64,000 nt of DNA. Origin: Eubacteriaceae bacterium ES3 (lineage in GTDB: Bacteria; Bacillota; Clostridia; Eubacteriales; Eubacteriaceae). A program made the translations under genes and the position numbers. The stretch spans positions 924,680-988,679 of the forward strand of contig CP130741.1 of assembly GCA_030586155.1 (NCBI GenBank). The letters run 5' to 3'. Below the pieces are notes generated by a model. The model was not told the DNA's origin. It worked only from the letters and a program-made list of their open reading frames with translations, and did no database searches. This document shows positions 19,082 through 28,813 of the stretch, in pieces (the first letter of the stretch is position 1; each line of letters begins with the position of its first letter).

Positions 19082-22000
19082 ATGACTAGTAAAAATTTGA
19101 ATGAGACGGCGGTCAAAAAAAAGACTATCGGAATGGGATTGGCCAAACGGCTGTCACTGTTTATTGTGATTGGTTTTGGCTTGATTTTAATATTGATGGG
19201 GATTGTTTCAATATCAATGAGTTCTAATACAGTACTTGAACAGGCAGAAACAGATATGGGATATTATGCCACGGAAGCTGCGCGCCATGTGGGTTCAATT
19301 ATTGAAGGTGACTTAAAGACACTTGAAGAAACAGCGGATGACGATAGGGTAAGCTCAATGGATTGGGAAACCCAGATTGATGCTATTGCGCCAGATGTTG
19401 ATAAACTTGGTTATCAGGATATTGCCGTCATGGATGCGGATGGCAATGCAAAATATGTTATTGGCGGTGAAGAATTTACATCCGGTGGCGACCCCTGGTA
19501 TGAAATTGGTTTGATGGGGGAAACAACAATTTCTGATATAGTTATCAGTAAAGCATCTAAGGAACCCTGTGTTTTGGAGATAGCTCCGATATTTGATGGT
19601 GAACAGGTTGTTGGAATTTTGATCGGCCGTCGAGACCCAACGTTCCTTCAGGAAATCGTATCTACTATGGGTGCCGAGGGTGAAAGGGAATACGGTTTTA
19701 TCGCATCGCAGAACGGTTCACTTGTTGCCCATCCTAATGCAGATTTAGTTAACGCACAGACTAATATTTTTGAAGAGGAGTCTTTTACTGGTGTTGCCCA
19801 GGGGATGAATGAAGTTGGGATGGAAAATTCCGGTTCGTTTTTCTACACTTTTGGCAACGAGAATAAGTTGGCTTGTATAGCTCCGATTCCTGGAACGTCC
19901 TGGGTACTGGCATTTAGTGTGTATGAATCAGACTTAATGACACCGGTTAATAATCTAAGAAATCTGATTATTCTAATATCTGCTATTGTATTGGGAATTG
20001 CTGGATTGACTGGACTCTGGTTTGCAAACCAGATTGTTAAGCCGGTAGTTAAGCTTAGAGATTCTCTTGACCTCTTGGCTCAAGGGAATGTCGATATTGA
20101 AATTCCTGAAATAAAAACGCGTGATGAACTGCAAATGCTAAATGAATCCTTTATCGAAATGGTGGATAACCGTAAGGAAATCTCGGAGGCAGCCAGGCGA
20201 CTGTCAAAGGGCGATTTTGATGTGGTCATTGAAGCAAAATCGGAAAAAGATGTCCTGGCTCATTCCCTGATCGGTATGGTGAATGAAATGCAGCAGGTTT
20301 ACGATGGGATGACAGAAACAGGCAATGCTGCTGTTAACGGTGACCTTGATTTCCGCGGGGATGCTGATAAACATCCAGGCAAGTTTAAGGATTTTTTGGT
20401 TAGCCTTAATTTTGTCATTGATACCATCGTCGAACCGCTACGACTGGCGACTTCTTATCTGGAACAGATTGGAAAGGGACAGATTCCGGAGAAAATCACT
20501 AAAGACTATCCTGGTGAATATGGGGAGATGAAAATCAGCATCAACGACAGCATCGATGGACTGGGTGCCCTGGTTGAAGGCAACCGTATTTTAGCGCTGA
20601 TGAGTCAAAATGATTTTACAGATAAAATTGAAGTAGAGTACACTGGGATCTATCAGGAAATTGCGGTATCCATCAATGGCATCTACGATAAGCTCAGAAA
20701 CATTGTAGCAACCTGCAATAATATTGCTGTCGGAGACCTTGAGGATCTGGAAAGGTTACAAAATATGGGTAAACTCAGTGAAACTGATGAGCTGATTCCC
20801 AGCATGATCAAAATGATGGAAAATATTACTGCCTTAGTAAAAGAAACGAATATTATGGCAGAACAGGCAATTGCCGGTAACCTAGATAATCGAGGAGATA
20901 TTTCGAGCTTCCAGGGAGAATATGTCAAAGTAATCAATGGTTTCAACCAAACACTAGATGCCATAATTGCCCCAATTAAAGAAGCATCAGCTACCCTTAA
21001 CGAATTGGCTCAGGGTAATCTTTCAGTTTCAATGGACGGAAATTATTCTGGTGATAATGGTAAGATAAAAGAGGATATGAATCAAACCATTGCCTTCTTA
21101 AGACGTTATGTCTATGAGATCAGTGAAACCCTTGAAAAAGTTGGCACCGGCGATTTAAGTCAGGAAATTACTAGTGAATACATGGGTGATTTTATCGGTA
21201 TTAAAAATGCCATTAACAATATTACAAGCCGGCTCAGTGAAACAATGCGAGAAATCGAGATCGCTGCAGGGCAGGTGGATTCGGGTTCGCGACAGATTTC
21301 AGACGGCGGTCAGGCCCTGGCACAGGGCACAACTGAGCAGGCCAGCTCCATTGAAGAATTGTCAGCCTCTATTGACGAAGTGGCTGCTGAAACCAGAAAG
21401 AATGCAGCTGACGCCAATACTGCAAATGAACTGGCTATGGAAGTCCGCGGCCATGCCGAAAGTGGTAATGCTCAGATGGCTCAAATGGTTACCGCCATGG
21501 CGGAAATTAATCAGTCGTCCAGTGATATTTCCAAGATCATTCGCGTTATTGACGATATCGCTTTCCAGACCAATATTCTGGCTTTAAATGCGGCAGTTGA
21601 GGCGGCTCGCGCCGGACAGCACGGAAAAGGCTTTGCGGTTGTAGCAGAAGAAGTAAGAACGCTGGCAGCCAGGAGTGCCGAAGCGGCACGGGAAACGACA
21701 GAACTAATAGAAGGGTCTATTAATAAAGTAGAGGTGGGAAGTAAAATCGCTGACGAAACAGCTGAAAGCCTATCGGAAATTATGGGTCAAATCGAGAAGG
21801 TGACAGTCCTTGTAGAAAGTATTGCCAGAGCATCTAATGATCAGGCTTCGGAGATTACTCAAATCACCACTGGTATTGATCAGATTGCTCAAGTGACCCA
21901 GACAAATTCAGCGACAGCTCAAGAAAGTGCTGCTTCAAGTGAGGAACTTTCGAGTCAGGCTCAGATGCTTAAAGCAATGGTGGATACTTTTATCTTAAAG

Positions 22001-22126
22001 CAGTCCGGTGGTAAAAAAAGCCCGTCATACGTAGCAGAAAAAAATTCTCAAACTGATGCTTCCAGTCAGTCGGACGACTTTTCTTTTGAAATTCTTTTAG
22101 ACGAAACTGAGACAGATAAATACTAG
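19082..22126 (+). CDS. Methyl-accepting chemotaxis protein, very large, poly-HAMP type (paralogue)
   Basis: A 1014-aa receptor with the same layout as its upstream neighbour: helix about 22-45, dCache-like sensor, second helix about 293-318, repeated HAMP-like modules, then the conserved signalling domain ([20 protein letters not shown]). The cytoplasmic halves are nearly colinear and very similar, while the sensor domains differ clearly. This points to tandem duplication with sensor divergence. GAGGGG precedes the ATG. I see no separate promoter in the 63-bp gap, so it is probably cotranscribed with the first receptor. Confidence 0.93.
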   Translation: MTSKNLNETAVKKKTIGMGLAKRLSLFIVIGFGLILILMGIVSISMSSNTVLEQAETDMGYYATEAARHVGSIIEGDLKTLEETADDDRVSSMDWETQIDAIAPDVDKLGYQDIAVMDADGNAKYVIGGEEFTSGGDPWYEIGLMGETTISDIVISKASKEPCVLEIAPIFDGEQVVGILIGRRDPTFLQEIVSTMGAEGEREYGFIASQNGSLVAHPNADLVNAQTNIFEEESFTGVAQGMNEVGMENSGSFFYTFGNENKLACIAPIPGTSWVLAFSVYESDLMTPVNNLRNLIILISAIVLGIAGLTGLWFANQIVKPVVKLRDSLDLLAQGNVDIEIPEIKTRDELQMLNESFIEMVDNRKEISEAARRLSKGDFDVVIEAKSEKDVLAHSLIGMVNEMQQVYDGMTETGNAAVNGDLDFRGDADKHPGKFKDFLVSLNFVIDTIVEPLRLATSYLEQIGKGQIPEKITKDYPGEYGEMKISINDSIDGLGALVEGNRILALMSQNDFTDKIEVEYTGIYQEIAVSINGIYDKLRNIVATCNNIAVGDLEDLERLQNMGKLSETDELIPSMIKMMENITALVKETNIMAEQAIAGNLDNRGDISSFQGEYVKVINGFNQTLDAIIAPIKEASATLNELAQGNLSVSMDGNYSGDNGKIKEDMNQTIAFLRRYVYEISETLEKVGTGDLSQEITSEYMGDFIGIKNAINNITSRLSETMREIEIAAGQVDSGSRQISDGGQALAQGTTEQASSIEELSASIDEVAAETRKNAADANTANELAMEVRGHAESGNAQMAQMVTAMAEINQSSSDISKIIRVIDDIAFQTNILALNAAVEAARAGQHGKGFAVVAEEVRTLAARSAEAARETTELIEGSINKVEVGSKIADETAESLSEIMGQIEKVTVLVESIARASNDQASEITQITTGIDQIAQVTQTNSATAQESAASSEELSSQAQMLKAMVDTFILKQSGGKKSPSYVAEKNSQTDASSQSDDFSFEILLDETETDKY

Positions 22127-22134
22127 ACAAAAGT

Positions 22135-22183
22135 GCTTTAACCGGATAAAATTAAATTAATAATCCGGTTAAAGCTTTTTTTA
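22135..22183 (+). terminator. Terminator after the chemoreceptor pair
   Basis: Perfect 13-bp arms, GCTTTAACCGGAT (22135-22147) and ATCCGGTTAAAGC (22163-22175), are followed by a T run. A strong rho-independent terminator. Confidence 0.9.
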
Positions 22184-22192
22184 AATATTTTC

Positions 22193-22219
22193 TAAAGTTC
22201 TTCCCCAAAAAGACGATAA
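22193..22219 (+). promoter_or_regulatory. Sigma-28 promoter of the flgM operon
   Basis: TAAA (22193-22196), 15-bp spacer, GACGATAA (22212-22219), a near-perfect FliA/SigD promoter. It lies between the preceding terminator and flgM, so FliA would drive its own anti-sigma and the late genes flgN, flgK and flgL. Confidence 0.85.
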
Positions 22220-22260
22220 GATATATAGAAAAGATTAATCAGAAACAGGAGGACGTAAAA

Positions 22261-22548
22261 ATGAAAATAGGTTATCTTAACAATAATTTACCAATACAGC
22301 AAAAACAGTTAAAGGATGCCGTTAAGAAGTCAGAAAAAGACACAAGTAAAGCGCATACTGACAGTAATGAGATTTCTTCAGGTCGAAACAACAGCTTTGA
22401 AGACAATCGTGTAAATGTTGCAAAATCGGCAGTGCTTTATGATGTGAGTGTTAAAGAGTCTGACCGGATTGCTGAACTAAAAGCTGCAATTGCCGATGGA
22501 TCTTACCACGTTTCATCAGAAGATTTGGCCGACGCGCTATTAAGTTAG
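22261..22548 (+). CDS. flgM: FlgM, anti-sigma-28 factor
   Basis: A 95-aa small protein whose C-terminal half shows the FlgM pattern: NVAKSAVLYDVSVKESDRIAELKAAIADGSYHVSSEDLADALL. FlgM binds and holds FliA until the hook is complete, then is exported. It begins an operon with flgN, flgK and flgL behind a sigma-28 promoter and an AGGAGG ribosome site. Confidence 0.93.
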   Translation: MKIGYLNNNLPIQQKQLKDAVKKSEKDTSKAHTDSNEISSGRNNSFEDNRVNVAKSAVLYDVSVKESDRIAELKAAIADGSYHVSSEDLADALLS

Positions 22549-22569
22549 CAGATCGCGAGGGGGTTTAAT

Positions 22570-23061
22570 ATGTCTGAAACGAAGTCACAACTAATTGAAG
22601 AGTTTTATCAATATCTTTTCGGAGTTATTAAGCTTCATCGCGATCTGATTCCTAAGCTTAAAGATGAGCTGATGCTGATAGAGAGCGGCAGTGTCGAAGC
22701 CTTAACCGAAAATATCAACAGACAGCAGTCTTTTGTCTTACAGACCAGTCGCTTTGACCAGGATGTAAAGAAGTATATGGAGGCCCTTAATTTAAAAGGC
22801 AACAATATAACGGAGGTGGTCGCTCAGTTACCAGAAGAGTACCGCCTGCGTTTTTATGGCCTTATCGGGGAGTTTGAGGAGACCGTTAAAGAAATGAATT
22901 TCTATAAGGAAAAATGTAAATCATTGCTTGATTTAAAACTCCATACGGTGGAACAAAAACTCAATACTTACGAAAACCGTAATGTTAATAAACTATATTC
23001 GCAAGACGGAAAAAAGGAATCCAATATTAGCTTGCCCAAAACCTTGGAAAAAAAGATATAA
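22570..23061 (+). CDS. flgN: FlgN, chaperone for hook-filament junction proteins
   Basis: A 163-aa, mostly helical, charged protein matching the FlgN family in length and coiled-coil character. It lies directly upstream of its expected clients FlgK and FlgL. Its role would be to hold FlgK and FlgL in the cytoplasm and deliver them to FlhA. Similarity in this family is low, so position is an important part of the call. Confidence 0.85.
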   Translation: MSETKSQLIEEFYQYLFGVIKLHRDLIPKLKDELMLIESGSVEALTENINRQQSFVLQTSRFDQDVKKYMEALNLKGNNITEVVAQLPEEYRLRFYGLIGEFEETVKEMNFYKEKCKSLLDLKLHTVEQKLNTYENRNVNKLYSQDGKKESNISLPKTLEKKI

Positions 23062-23132
23062 AACAACTATAGAACCTGAATAAATCTAAACTTTAAAGTG
23101 AAGACAGAATTATTCAAAGAAAGGAAAATCTT

Positions 23133-24713
23133 ATGAATGCAACATTTTTAGCATATTATGTGGCCAACCGGTCAATGGAAACCAGTCAGGCTAGTATCAA
23201 TACAACAGGAAACAATATTTCCAATATCAATACAGAAGGGTATACTAGACAGCGGGTCGATATTGTTTCGATGTACAATTCTACAACTTCGCGCTATGCT
23301 GATAAATCCTTAAAAACTGGTTTGGGTTCTAAGGCCACAGGTGTCAGTCAGCTTAGAGATCCTTACCTTGATGCCCGATATCGAGCGCAGAACAGTGAAA
23401 CAAGCAAATATAGTACAATTTCCAATGCGTTATCAAATCTTGAAGATGTTTTTGATGAGGCGACAACTGAGGCATTGCAGGGGCAGCTGTCAGATTTTCT
23501 AACTGATCTGCAAAGTCTTTCCCAAAGTCCAACCTCTGCAGATATTGAGCAGGTTGTACGCTCTTCTGCTCAGAAGGTAACTTCAATCATCAATATGTAT
23601 GCTAATGAAATTGAACAGGTAAAAACCCAGCAGGTAGAGGACCTTACCAATACAGTTAATGATGATGTGAATGTAGTTCTGGAAAATATTGCTCAGCTCA
23701 GTAAACAAATCAGAGAGGCCCAAGTCTATGGCGATAACGCCAATGAACTAAAAGACCAGCGAAACCTATTAGTTGATGAACTTTCTGGTTATGCCAACAT
23801 TAAGGTTACCACTTCACCACAGCAAATTACTGATGATTTGACCATTGAAAACTATGAAATTTCAATAGTTGATGAAAGTGGCAATAAAACATATCTGGTT
23901 TATAATGATCTGTACAACCAGTTGTCATTATCAGAAAATGCTACGACTGGTGAGCAGGAAATATTTGTAACTAATGATATTGCAACTGACCCAAACGCCT
24001 CGATAGAAGCACAGGCGATGATTAACGACCCAACTACCTCAATCAATGATGAAATTATCGAAGGATCCATGGGGGGGATGCTGGATGTTATAAACGGAAA
24101 AGGTAGTTTTGCTGCCGGAACAGAAAATGATTTCCGAGGCATTGCCTACTACGAAGAAGCAATGAACATCTTTTCGCAAACTTTTGCAGATATATTTAAT
24201 GGACTTAATGGTTTGGGGGATACAACAGTTGCTCCTTTATTTACTACTGAAGATGGTACTAGCACTACTGGGATTACTGCTGCCAATATTCAGATTTCTG
24301 ATGAATGGACAGCAGATGGAAGTTTTATTGTAACAACTGACGGTTCAACAGGTGGCGCAGGTCAAGCTGATAATGTTTTAAGAATGGTTGCCGCTATGTC
24401 TGATGACCAGACATTTCTTGAAGACGATGGTACGACTACTTTTTTTGAAGGTTCATTCCATGAATATATGAATGGAATTCTTGGTGAACTAGCTAATGAT
24501 GTTGAGCAGAACGGCGATTTTTCTGAAACTGCTGATACGGTATTAACAACGATCTTTACTAGTCGAGAATCGGTCGCCGGAGTTTCTTTAAATGAAGAAG
24601 GAACCTATTTGATGGCTTATCAAAAATGCTACAATGCTGCAGTTCGTTTCTTTACAGTAATTGATGAAAATGTTGATAAAATTATTAATAGTATGGGCAG
24701 AGCAGGATTATAA
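23133..24713 (+). CDS. flgK: FlgK, hook-associated protein 1
   Basis: A 526-aa protein. The N-terminal axial signature is SQASINTTGNNISNINTEGYTRQRV (about residues 19-43). The C-terminus (GVSLNEEGTYLMAYQKCYNAAVRFFTVIDENVDKIINSMG) matches the rod/hook D0 helix. It forms the first junction layer between hook and filament. AAAGGAAA precedes the ATG, and flgL follows after about 20 bp. Confidence 0.95.
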   Translation: MNATFLAYYVANRSMETSQASINTTGNNISNINTEGYTRQRVDIVSMYNSTTSRYADKSLKTGLGSKATGVSQLRDPYLDARYRAQNSETSKYSTISNALSNLEDVFDEATTEALQGQLSDFLTDLQSLSQSPTSADIEQVVRSSAQKVTSIINMYANEIEQVKTQQVEDLTNTVNDDVNVVLENIAQLSKQIREAQVYGDNANELKDQRNLLVDELSGYANIKVTTSPQQITDDLTIENYEISIVDESGNKTYLVYNDLYNQLSLSENATTGEQEIFVTNDIATDPNASIEAQAMINDPTTSINDEIIEGSMGGMLDVINGKGSFAAGTENDFRGIAYYEEAMNIFSQTFADIFNGLNGLGDTTVAPLFTTEDGTSTTGITAANIQISDEWTADGSFIVTTDGSTGGAGQADNVLRMVAAMSDDQTFLEDDGTTTFFEGSFHEYMNGILGELANDVEQNGDFSETADTVLTTIFTSRESVAGVSLNEEGTYLMAYQKCYNAAVRFFTVIDENVDKIINSMGRAGL

Positions 24714-24733
24714 ATTGAAATGAGGTGAGTAAT

Positions 24734-25828
24734 ATGCGAATAACATATAAAATGATGACTGGTAATTATACTGATAATTTAAACAAACAGTCTGTTGAAC
24801 TGGATCGCTTAAATACCCAAGTTTCAACCGGGCGACGTTTTTCTCGGACTTCAGAAGATACATCTCGAGCTATTCGGGCATATCAGGTTCGTAAGGACAT
24901 GGCGAAAATTGAAGGTTATCAGGAAAATATTGAATTTGCTGGAGATTTTATCAGTAATACCGAATCAACTATGAATAATGTCGAAGATTCTCTTTCGAAT
25001 GCCATGGATAAGATTTTACAGGGTATGAATGGGACAACAAATGAAGATGATCGTAAAATTATTGCGAATGAACTGAGAACAATTCAACAGCAAATTCTTG
25101 AAACTTTGAATACCACTATAACAGATACCTATATATTTGGTGGGAGTAACACAACGGAAAGACCCTTTACAGTAGATGATACGACCGGTAAACTACTTTA
25201 TAATGGTGTTGATCTGGATGATTTGACAAGCGATTCAAGTAACACTGATTTATATGCTGGTACATCTCCTATTCCGAACAATGCTGCCCCTACAAAATAT
25301 GAGGTTTACCAGTATTTAAAAGAAGATTCCTTATATGTGGATATTGGACTTGGAGTAGACTTTTATGAAGCGCCTGATCCTCGGGAAGGACAGGTCAATC
25401 GCAATACGGTCTTTAACTATTCAACTACTGGTATAAGTTTTGTTGGGTCAGGTACGACTGACATCGACGGGACTGTTGCTTCTAACAATATTTATAATTT
25501 ACTGGGAGAAATAGCCACAGAGTTCGAAAAAAATGATGGAAACTATTCATTTGATACGCTGGATACACTATATGGCCAATTTCAGACAGTTAAACAAAGT
25601 TCCTACCAGACAACGACAGAACTGGGGTCAAAGACAAATTATCTGGATTTCATGACCGAGCGTTATGATACCCAAATGCTTAATCAGCAGACACGCCAGA
25701 ATGATATCGAAGGAATCGATACCGCCGAAGCATATATCAGTTATACGACCCAACAGGTTGCCTACCAGGCGGCGCTGAAGATGGGAACTGAAATTATTCA
25801 GCAATCGGTTTTTGATTATATGTCTTAA
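24734..25828 (+). CDS. flgL: FlgL, hook-associated protein 3
   Basis: A 364-aa flagellin-like junction protein. The N-terminus MRITYKMMTGNYTDNLNKQS and the STGRRFSRTSEDTSRAIRA motif are characteristic. The C-terminal helix resembles flagellin D0. A GTG at 24725 is in frame, but GAGGTGA lies at the right distance from the ATG at 24734, which I chose. It is the second junction layer, exported with help from FlgN. Confidence 0.95.
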   Translation: MRITYKMMTGNYTDNLNKQSVELDRLNTQVSTGRRFSRTSEDTSRAIRAYQVRKDMAKIEGYQENIEFAGDFISNTESTMNNVEDSLSNAMDKILQGMNGTTNEDDRKIIANELRTIQQQILETLNTTITDTYIFGGSNTTERPFTVDDTTGKLLYNGVDLDDLTSDSSNTDLYAGTSPIPNNAAPTKYEVYQYLKEDSLYVDIGLGVDFYEAPDPREGQVNRNTVFNYSTTGISFVGSGTTDIDGTVASNNIYNLLGEIATEFEKNDGNYSFDTLDTLYGQFQTVKQSSYQTTTELGSKTNYLDFMTERYDTQMLNQQTRQNDIEGIDTAEAYISYTTQQVAYQAALKMGTEIIQQSVFDYMS

Positions 25829-25859
25829 CACTATAAGTTAATTAGGAAAGGAGAAAGAG

Positions 25860-26444
25860 GTGGAACAATTATTAACCATTGAAGTAGTACCTATTCAAGT
25901 TGAATTTGTTGAAAAGGAACCTTTAAAACTGTCAGCAGTACAAAACACACAGCTTGAAGTGAGTAAAGAAAGTGGTCAGAATCAGGTTCAGAGTAAGCCG
26001 ATTCGGATAGCCATACAGGATTCATTTGAACCCAGTCAGAATTATAATTGGGAAAACTCGACTTATACAGCAACTTCCAAAGTGGATAATGAAGGAAATC
26101 TGCAGCTGAATCTATCTTTGGAAGATGGTGAAGCAAAATCCATTCGATTTAAGCAGGCTAATAGAAGCATTGACTCCATGGCTAGTCAGGCTTCTGAAAT
26201 CGAAGCGGGTAGTATGCGACTAAGTATACCAATTCAAAGTCTTTCTGCTGGGAAGGTTGACTCAAGTACAGAATTTATGCCCCCGGATCTGGAGCTGGTG
26301 GTTACGCAGCAGCCAGATGTAATTATCACCTATGTAGGAGGTCCTATTTATTTTCCCAGAAGTGCCGACCCTAATTATGAGCCACCTATTGGATTCGAAG
26401 AGAGTTTGACAGGTGGAGCGAAAGTCATAGATGAAATTGTCTAA
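25860..26444 (+). CDS. DUF6470 family protein (YviE-like)
   Basis: A 194-aa protein with a GTG start overlapping a GAAAGGAGAAAGAGG purine tract. The N-terminal LLTIEVVPIQVEFVEKEPLKL and the later PDVIITYVGGPIYFPRSADP match the YviE/DUF6470 proteins found after flgL in Bacillus and Clostridia. The function is unknown. In those genomes fliW and csrA usually follow, but neither is here; a terminator follows instead. Confidence 0.75.
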   Translation: MEQLLTIEVVPIQVEFVEKEPLKLSAVQNTQLEVSKESGQNQVQSKPIRIAIQDSFEPSQNYNWENSTYTATSKVDNEGNLQLNLSLEDGEAKSIRFKQANRSIDSMASQASEIEAGSMRLSIPIQSLSAGKVDSSTEFMPPDLELVVTQQPDVIITYVGGPIYFPRSADPNYEPPIGFEESLTGGAKVIDEIV

Positions 26445-26471
26445 TTTTAGGATATTTGAATTTAGAATTCC

Positions 26472-26520
26472 AGGGCCATCAAGTCTGTACATATAGTACG
26501 GATTAATGGCTCTTTTTATT
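26472..26520 (+). terminator. Terminator after the flgM-DUF6470 operon
   Basis: Arms AGGGCCAT (26472-26479) and ATGGCTCT (26506-26513) have one wobble pair and an inner GTAC-type palindrome. TTTTTATTT follows. This is the first element of the 367-bp gap before flagellin; the rest of the gap holds two sigma-28 promoters and poly-A/T sequence. Confidence 0.8.
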
Positions 26521-26551
26521 TAAAAATTTTGGATTTATTTAGAAAAAAAAC

Positions 26552-26578
26552 TAAAGTATTTGGAAGAACATTCGATAT
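26552..26578 (+). promoter_or_regulatory. Sigma-28 promoter, distal copy, for flagellin
   Basis: TAAA (26552-26555), 15-bp spacer, TTCGATAT (26571-26578), followed by TAATAACAAGA. That trailing sequence is repeated after the second promoter 128 bp downstream, suggesting a promoter duplication. Confidence 0.8.
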
Positions 26579-26679
26579 TAATAACAAGAGATTAAAAAAA
26601 GAAATCTCTAAAACAATTTAGTTATTAATGTGTCACTTTAAAAAAATTTAAAAAGTTTTAAAATATTTAAAAAAAAAGC

Positions 26680-26706
26680 TAAAGTTAAATTGAAGGCAGA
26701 CGATAT
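26680..26706 (+). promoter_or_regulatory. Sigma-28 promoter, proximal copy, for flagellin
   Basis: TAAA (26680-26683), 15-bp spacer, GACGATAT (26699-26706), then TAATAACAAGA. It gives a leader of about 100 nt before the flagellin ATG at 26812. Confidence 0.85.
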
Positions 26707-26811
26707 TAATAACAAGAAAGCTTAAATATTTAACGGGCCTTGCGTACGGAGGAAGCCCCGCAAATATTAAGAAAAAAGAATTTACACAACAAAAAAACGG
26801 AGGAAAAAACA

Positions 26812-28041
26812 ATGAAAATTAATCACAACATTATGGCGCTTAATACTTACAGTCAATACACAGCCAATAATAAGGCTATTGGAGGATCGATTGAAAAACT
26901 ATCTTCTGGATTAAGAATTAACTCAGCTAGTGACGATGCAGCTGGACTGGCAATTTCTGAAAAAATGCGTGGTCAGATTCGAGGTTTGGATCAGGCATCG
27001 AAAAATGCAGCAGATGGTATTTCGATGGCAGAAACGGCTGAAGGTGCTTTAAATGAAACACACTCTATTTTACAGAGAATGAGAGAACTGGCTGTTCAGT
27101 CTGCCAATGATACTAATACTGATGATGACCGAGCTGAAATTCAAAAGGAAATCACTCAGTTATCAGATGAAATTGACCGTATTTCGGACACTACTCAGTT
27201 CAATACAAAAAATCTTTTAGATGGTTCTATGGGTGCTGGGACAACTGCTCGTGCCAATATTAATCAGAATGAAGCTTTGGGAGTAATTGCTTCTTCAACA
27301 AGCACTCTGGCTTCTTTAACAGATAAAGACGGAAATAGTTTAGGAATAACTGCTGGGGATACCATAACTGTTCAATATATGGTTAACGGTCAGTTAACAA
27401 GTGGATCATATACGGTTGCTTCAAGTACTAGTGATTTGACTAACATTACAAGTTTAATAACTGATGGTACTATGGCTTTTACCGCGACTTCTGGAGCTGT
27501 ATTGTCAACAACGACTGCAGGTTTTTCTTCTGCAATTCATGGACTTACAATAACAGTAACAGATTCTAATGGGACTACAAGAGCTTCTGCAACCAATGCA
27601 CTTTCAAGCTTCACTGAAGCACAAACTGCACAAGAAAATCGTGCTGATGGTCAGGCTACCCTTCAGATAGGTGCTAACACCAGCCAGAACATGAAGTTAT
27701 CGATTGAAAACATGAGTTCAACAGCTTTAGGAGTTAAAAGCATTCAAGTTGGTAATCAGGGTCAGGCAAATGTCGCGATTTCTGTTATTGATGAAGCAAT
27801 TGGAAAAGTTTCAGCTGAACGGTCTAAAATAGGTGCTGTTACCAACCGTTTGGATCACACCATCAATAACTTAACTGCTTCTTCTGAAAGCTTGACTACT
27901 GCTGAATCAGGAATTCGTGACGTAGATATGGCTGCAGAAATGATGAACTTGACCAAAAACCAAATTCTTTCTCAGGCTTCTACAGCAATGCTTGCTCAGG
28001 CAAATCAGGTACCACAGGGAGTTACCCAGTTACTTCAGTAA
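26812..28041 (+). CDS. hag: Flagellin, main filament protein
   Basis: A 409-aa protein with conserved D0/D1 ends (N-terminal KLSSGLRINSASDDAAGLAI, C-terminal MMNLTKNQILSQASTAMLAQ) and a Thr/Ser-rich variable middle (about 150-290) suited to O-glycosylation. Reading further upstream in frame to 26740 is possible, but CGGAGGAAAAAACA directly precedes ATG 26812, which gives the canonical MKINHNIMALNTY start. It has two sigma-28 promoters and its own terminator, and it borders a glycosylation island. Confidence 0.96.
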   Translation: MKINHNIMALNTYSQYTANNKAIGGSIEKLSSGLRINSASDDAAGLAISEKMRGQIRGLDQASKNAADGISMAETAEGALNETHSILQRMRELAVQSANDTNTDDDRAEIQKEITQLSDEIDRISDTTQFNTKNLLDGSMGAGTTARANINQNEALGVIASSTSTLASLTDKDGNSLGITAGDTITVQYMVNGQLTSGSYTVASSTSDLTNITSLITDGTMAFTATSGAVLSTTTAGFSSAIHGLTITVTDSNGTTRASATNALSSFTEAQTAQENRADGQATLQIGANTSQNMKLSIENMSSTALGVKSIQVGNQGQANVAISVIDEAIGKVSAERSKIGAVTNRLDHTINNLTASSESLTTAESGIRDVDMAAEMMNLTKNQILSQASTAMLAQANQVPQGVTQLLQ

Positions 28042-28053
28042 TAAAAATAAAAA

Positions 28054-28078
28054 TGCCACCTTCGGGTGGTTTTTTTAT
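28054..28078 (+). terminator. Terminator after flagellin
   Basis: CCACC (28056-28060), TTCG tetraloop, GGTGG (28065-28069), then a run of seven T. A compact, very stable rho-independent terminator. Confidence 0.9.
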
Positions 28079-28189
28079 TTTGTCATTAAAAAGTTGATCA
28101 GGCATTTTATCGTAAAGTATTGTATAATGGTTTATATATACACATAAATGGGTAGAAAATATAAATATATAAACTATAAGGATGGAAAT

Positions 28190-28813
28190 ATGTTAATAAC
28201 TATAAAAGATCAAGTCTTAGAGTTCGATAGTGAAAAGGGTTCAAGTCAGAAATTATTAAATGAAATAAATCAAGTCTGCCAGAAAAATAATTGGGAAATT
28301 GACTATCTCATTATTGATGGACAACATATTGCTGAAGATTGGCTTCATTATATAGAAGAAAACTTTTTTTCAGTTAGAGATGTGATAGTAGTAGTTAATC
28401 ACTTGGATGTATTGATCAGTGAAACCTTAAATTCCACTTATGAATATGTGAAAAATGGTTTTAGTCTAATAAATGAATTATCAGAATCATTCTATCAGAA
28501 GCCGGATTCACGAGATTGGAGTCTATTAGCTAATCTTTTTGAGGGAATAGAGTGGATAATAAGTGTTCAGGAGAAAATCGATGAAATAAGCAATTTAGAC
28601 CAACTAATCAGAGACTATTCAATATGGAATGAAGTTGTTTTCTTGATTGGTCAATTAAAAAATAACATTATGGAAATCAATCATGCAATGGAAAATCAGG
28701 ATCTGGTTTTAATTGGTGACTTACTTCAGTATGAGGTAATGCCAATTTTTACGGAGATTGCTGAGAAGTTAAGCCTTATTGTAACAGTTGGAGAAAATGA
28801 TTATGTTAGCTGA
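28190..28813 (+). CDS. Uncharacterised protein upstream of the Maf glycosyltransferase
   Basis: A 207-aa, acidic, mostly helical protein without a recognised domain. AAGGATGGAA precedes ATG 28190, and the frame overlaps the next gene by about 11 bp, so the two are translationally coupled. No signal peptide or membrane helix is visible. Its place between flagellin and a Maf protein suggests a helper in flagellin modification or secretion, perhaps chaperone-like. This is inference from context only. Confidence 0.7.
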   Translation: MLITIKDQVLEFDSEKGSSQKLLNEINQVCQKNNWEIDYLIIDGQHIAEDWLHYIEENFFSVRDVIVVVNHLDVLISETLNSTYEYVKNGFSLINELSESFYQKPDSRDWSLLANLFEGIEWIISVQEKIDEISNLDQLIRDYSIWNEVVFLIGQLKNNIMEINHAMENQDLVLIGDLLQYEVMPIFTEIAEKLSLIVTVGENDYVS

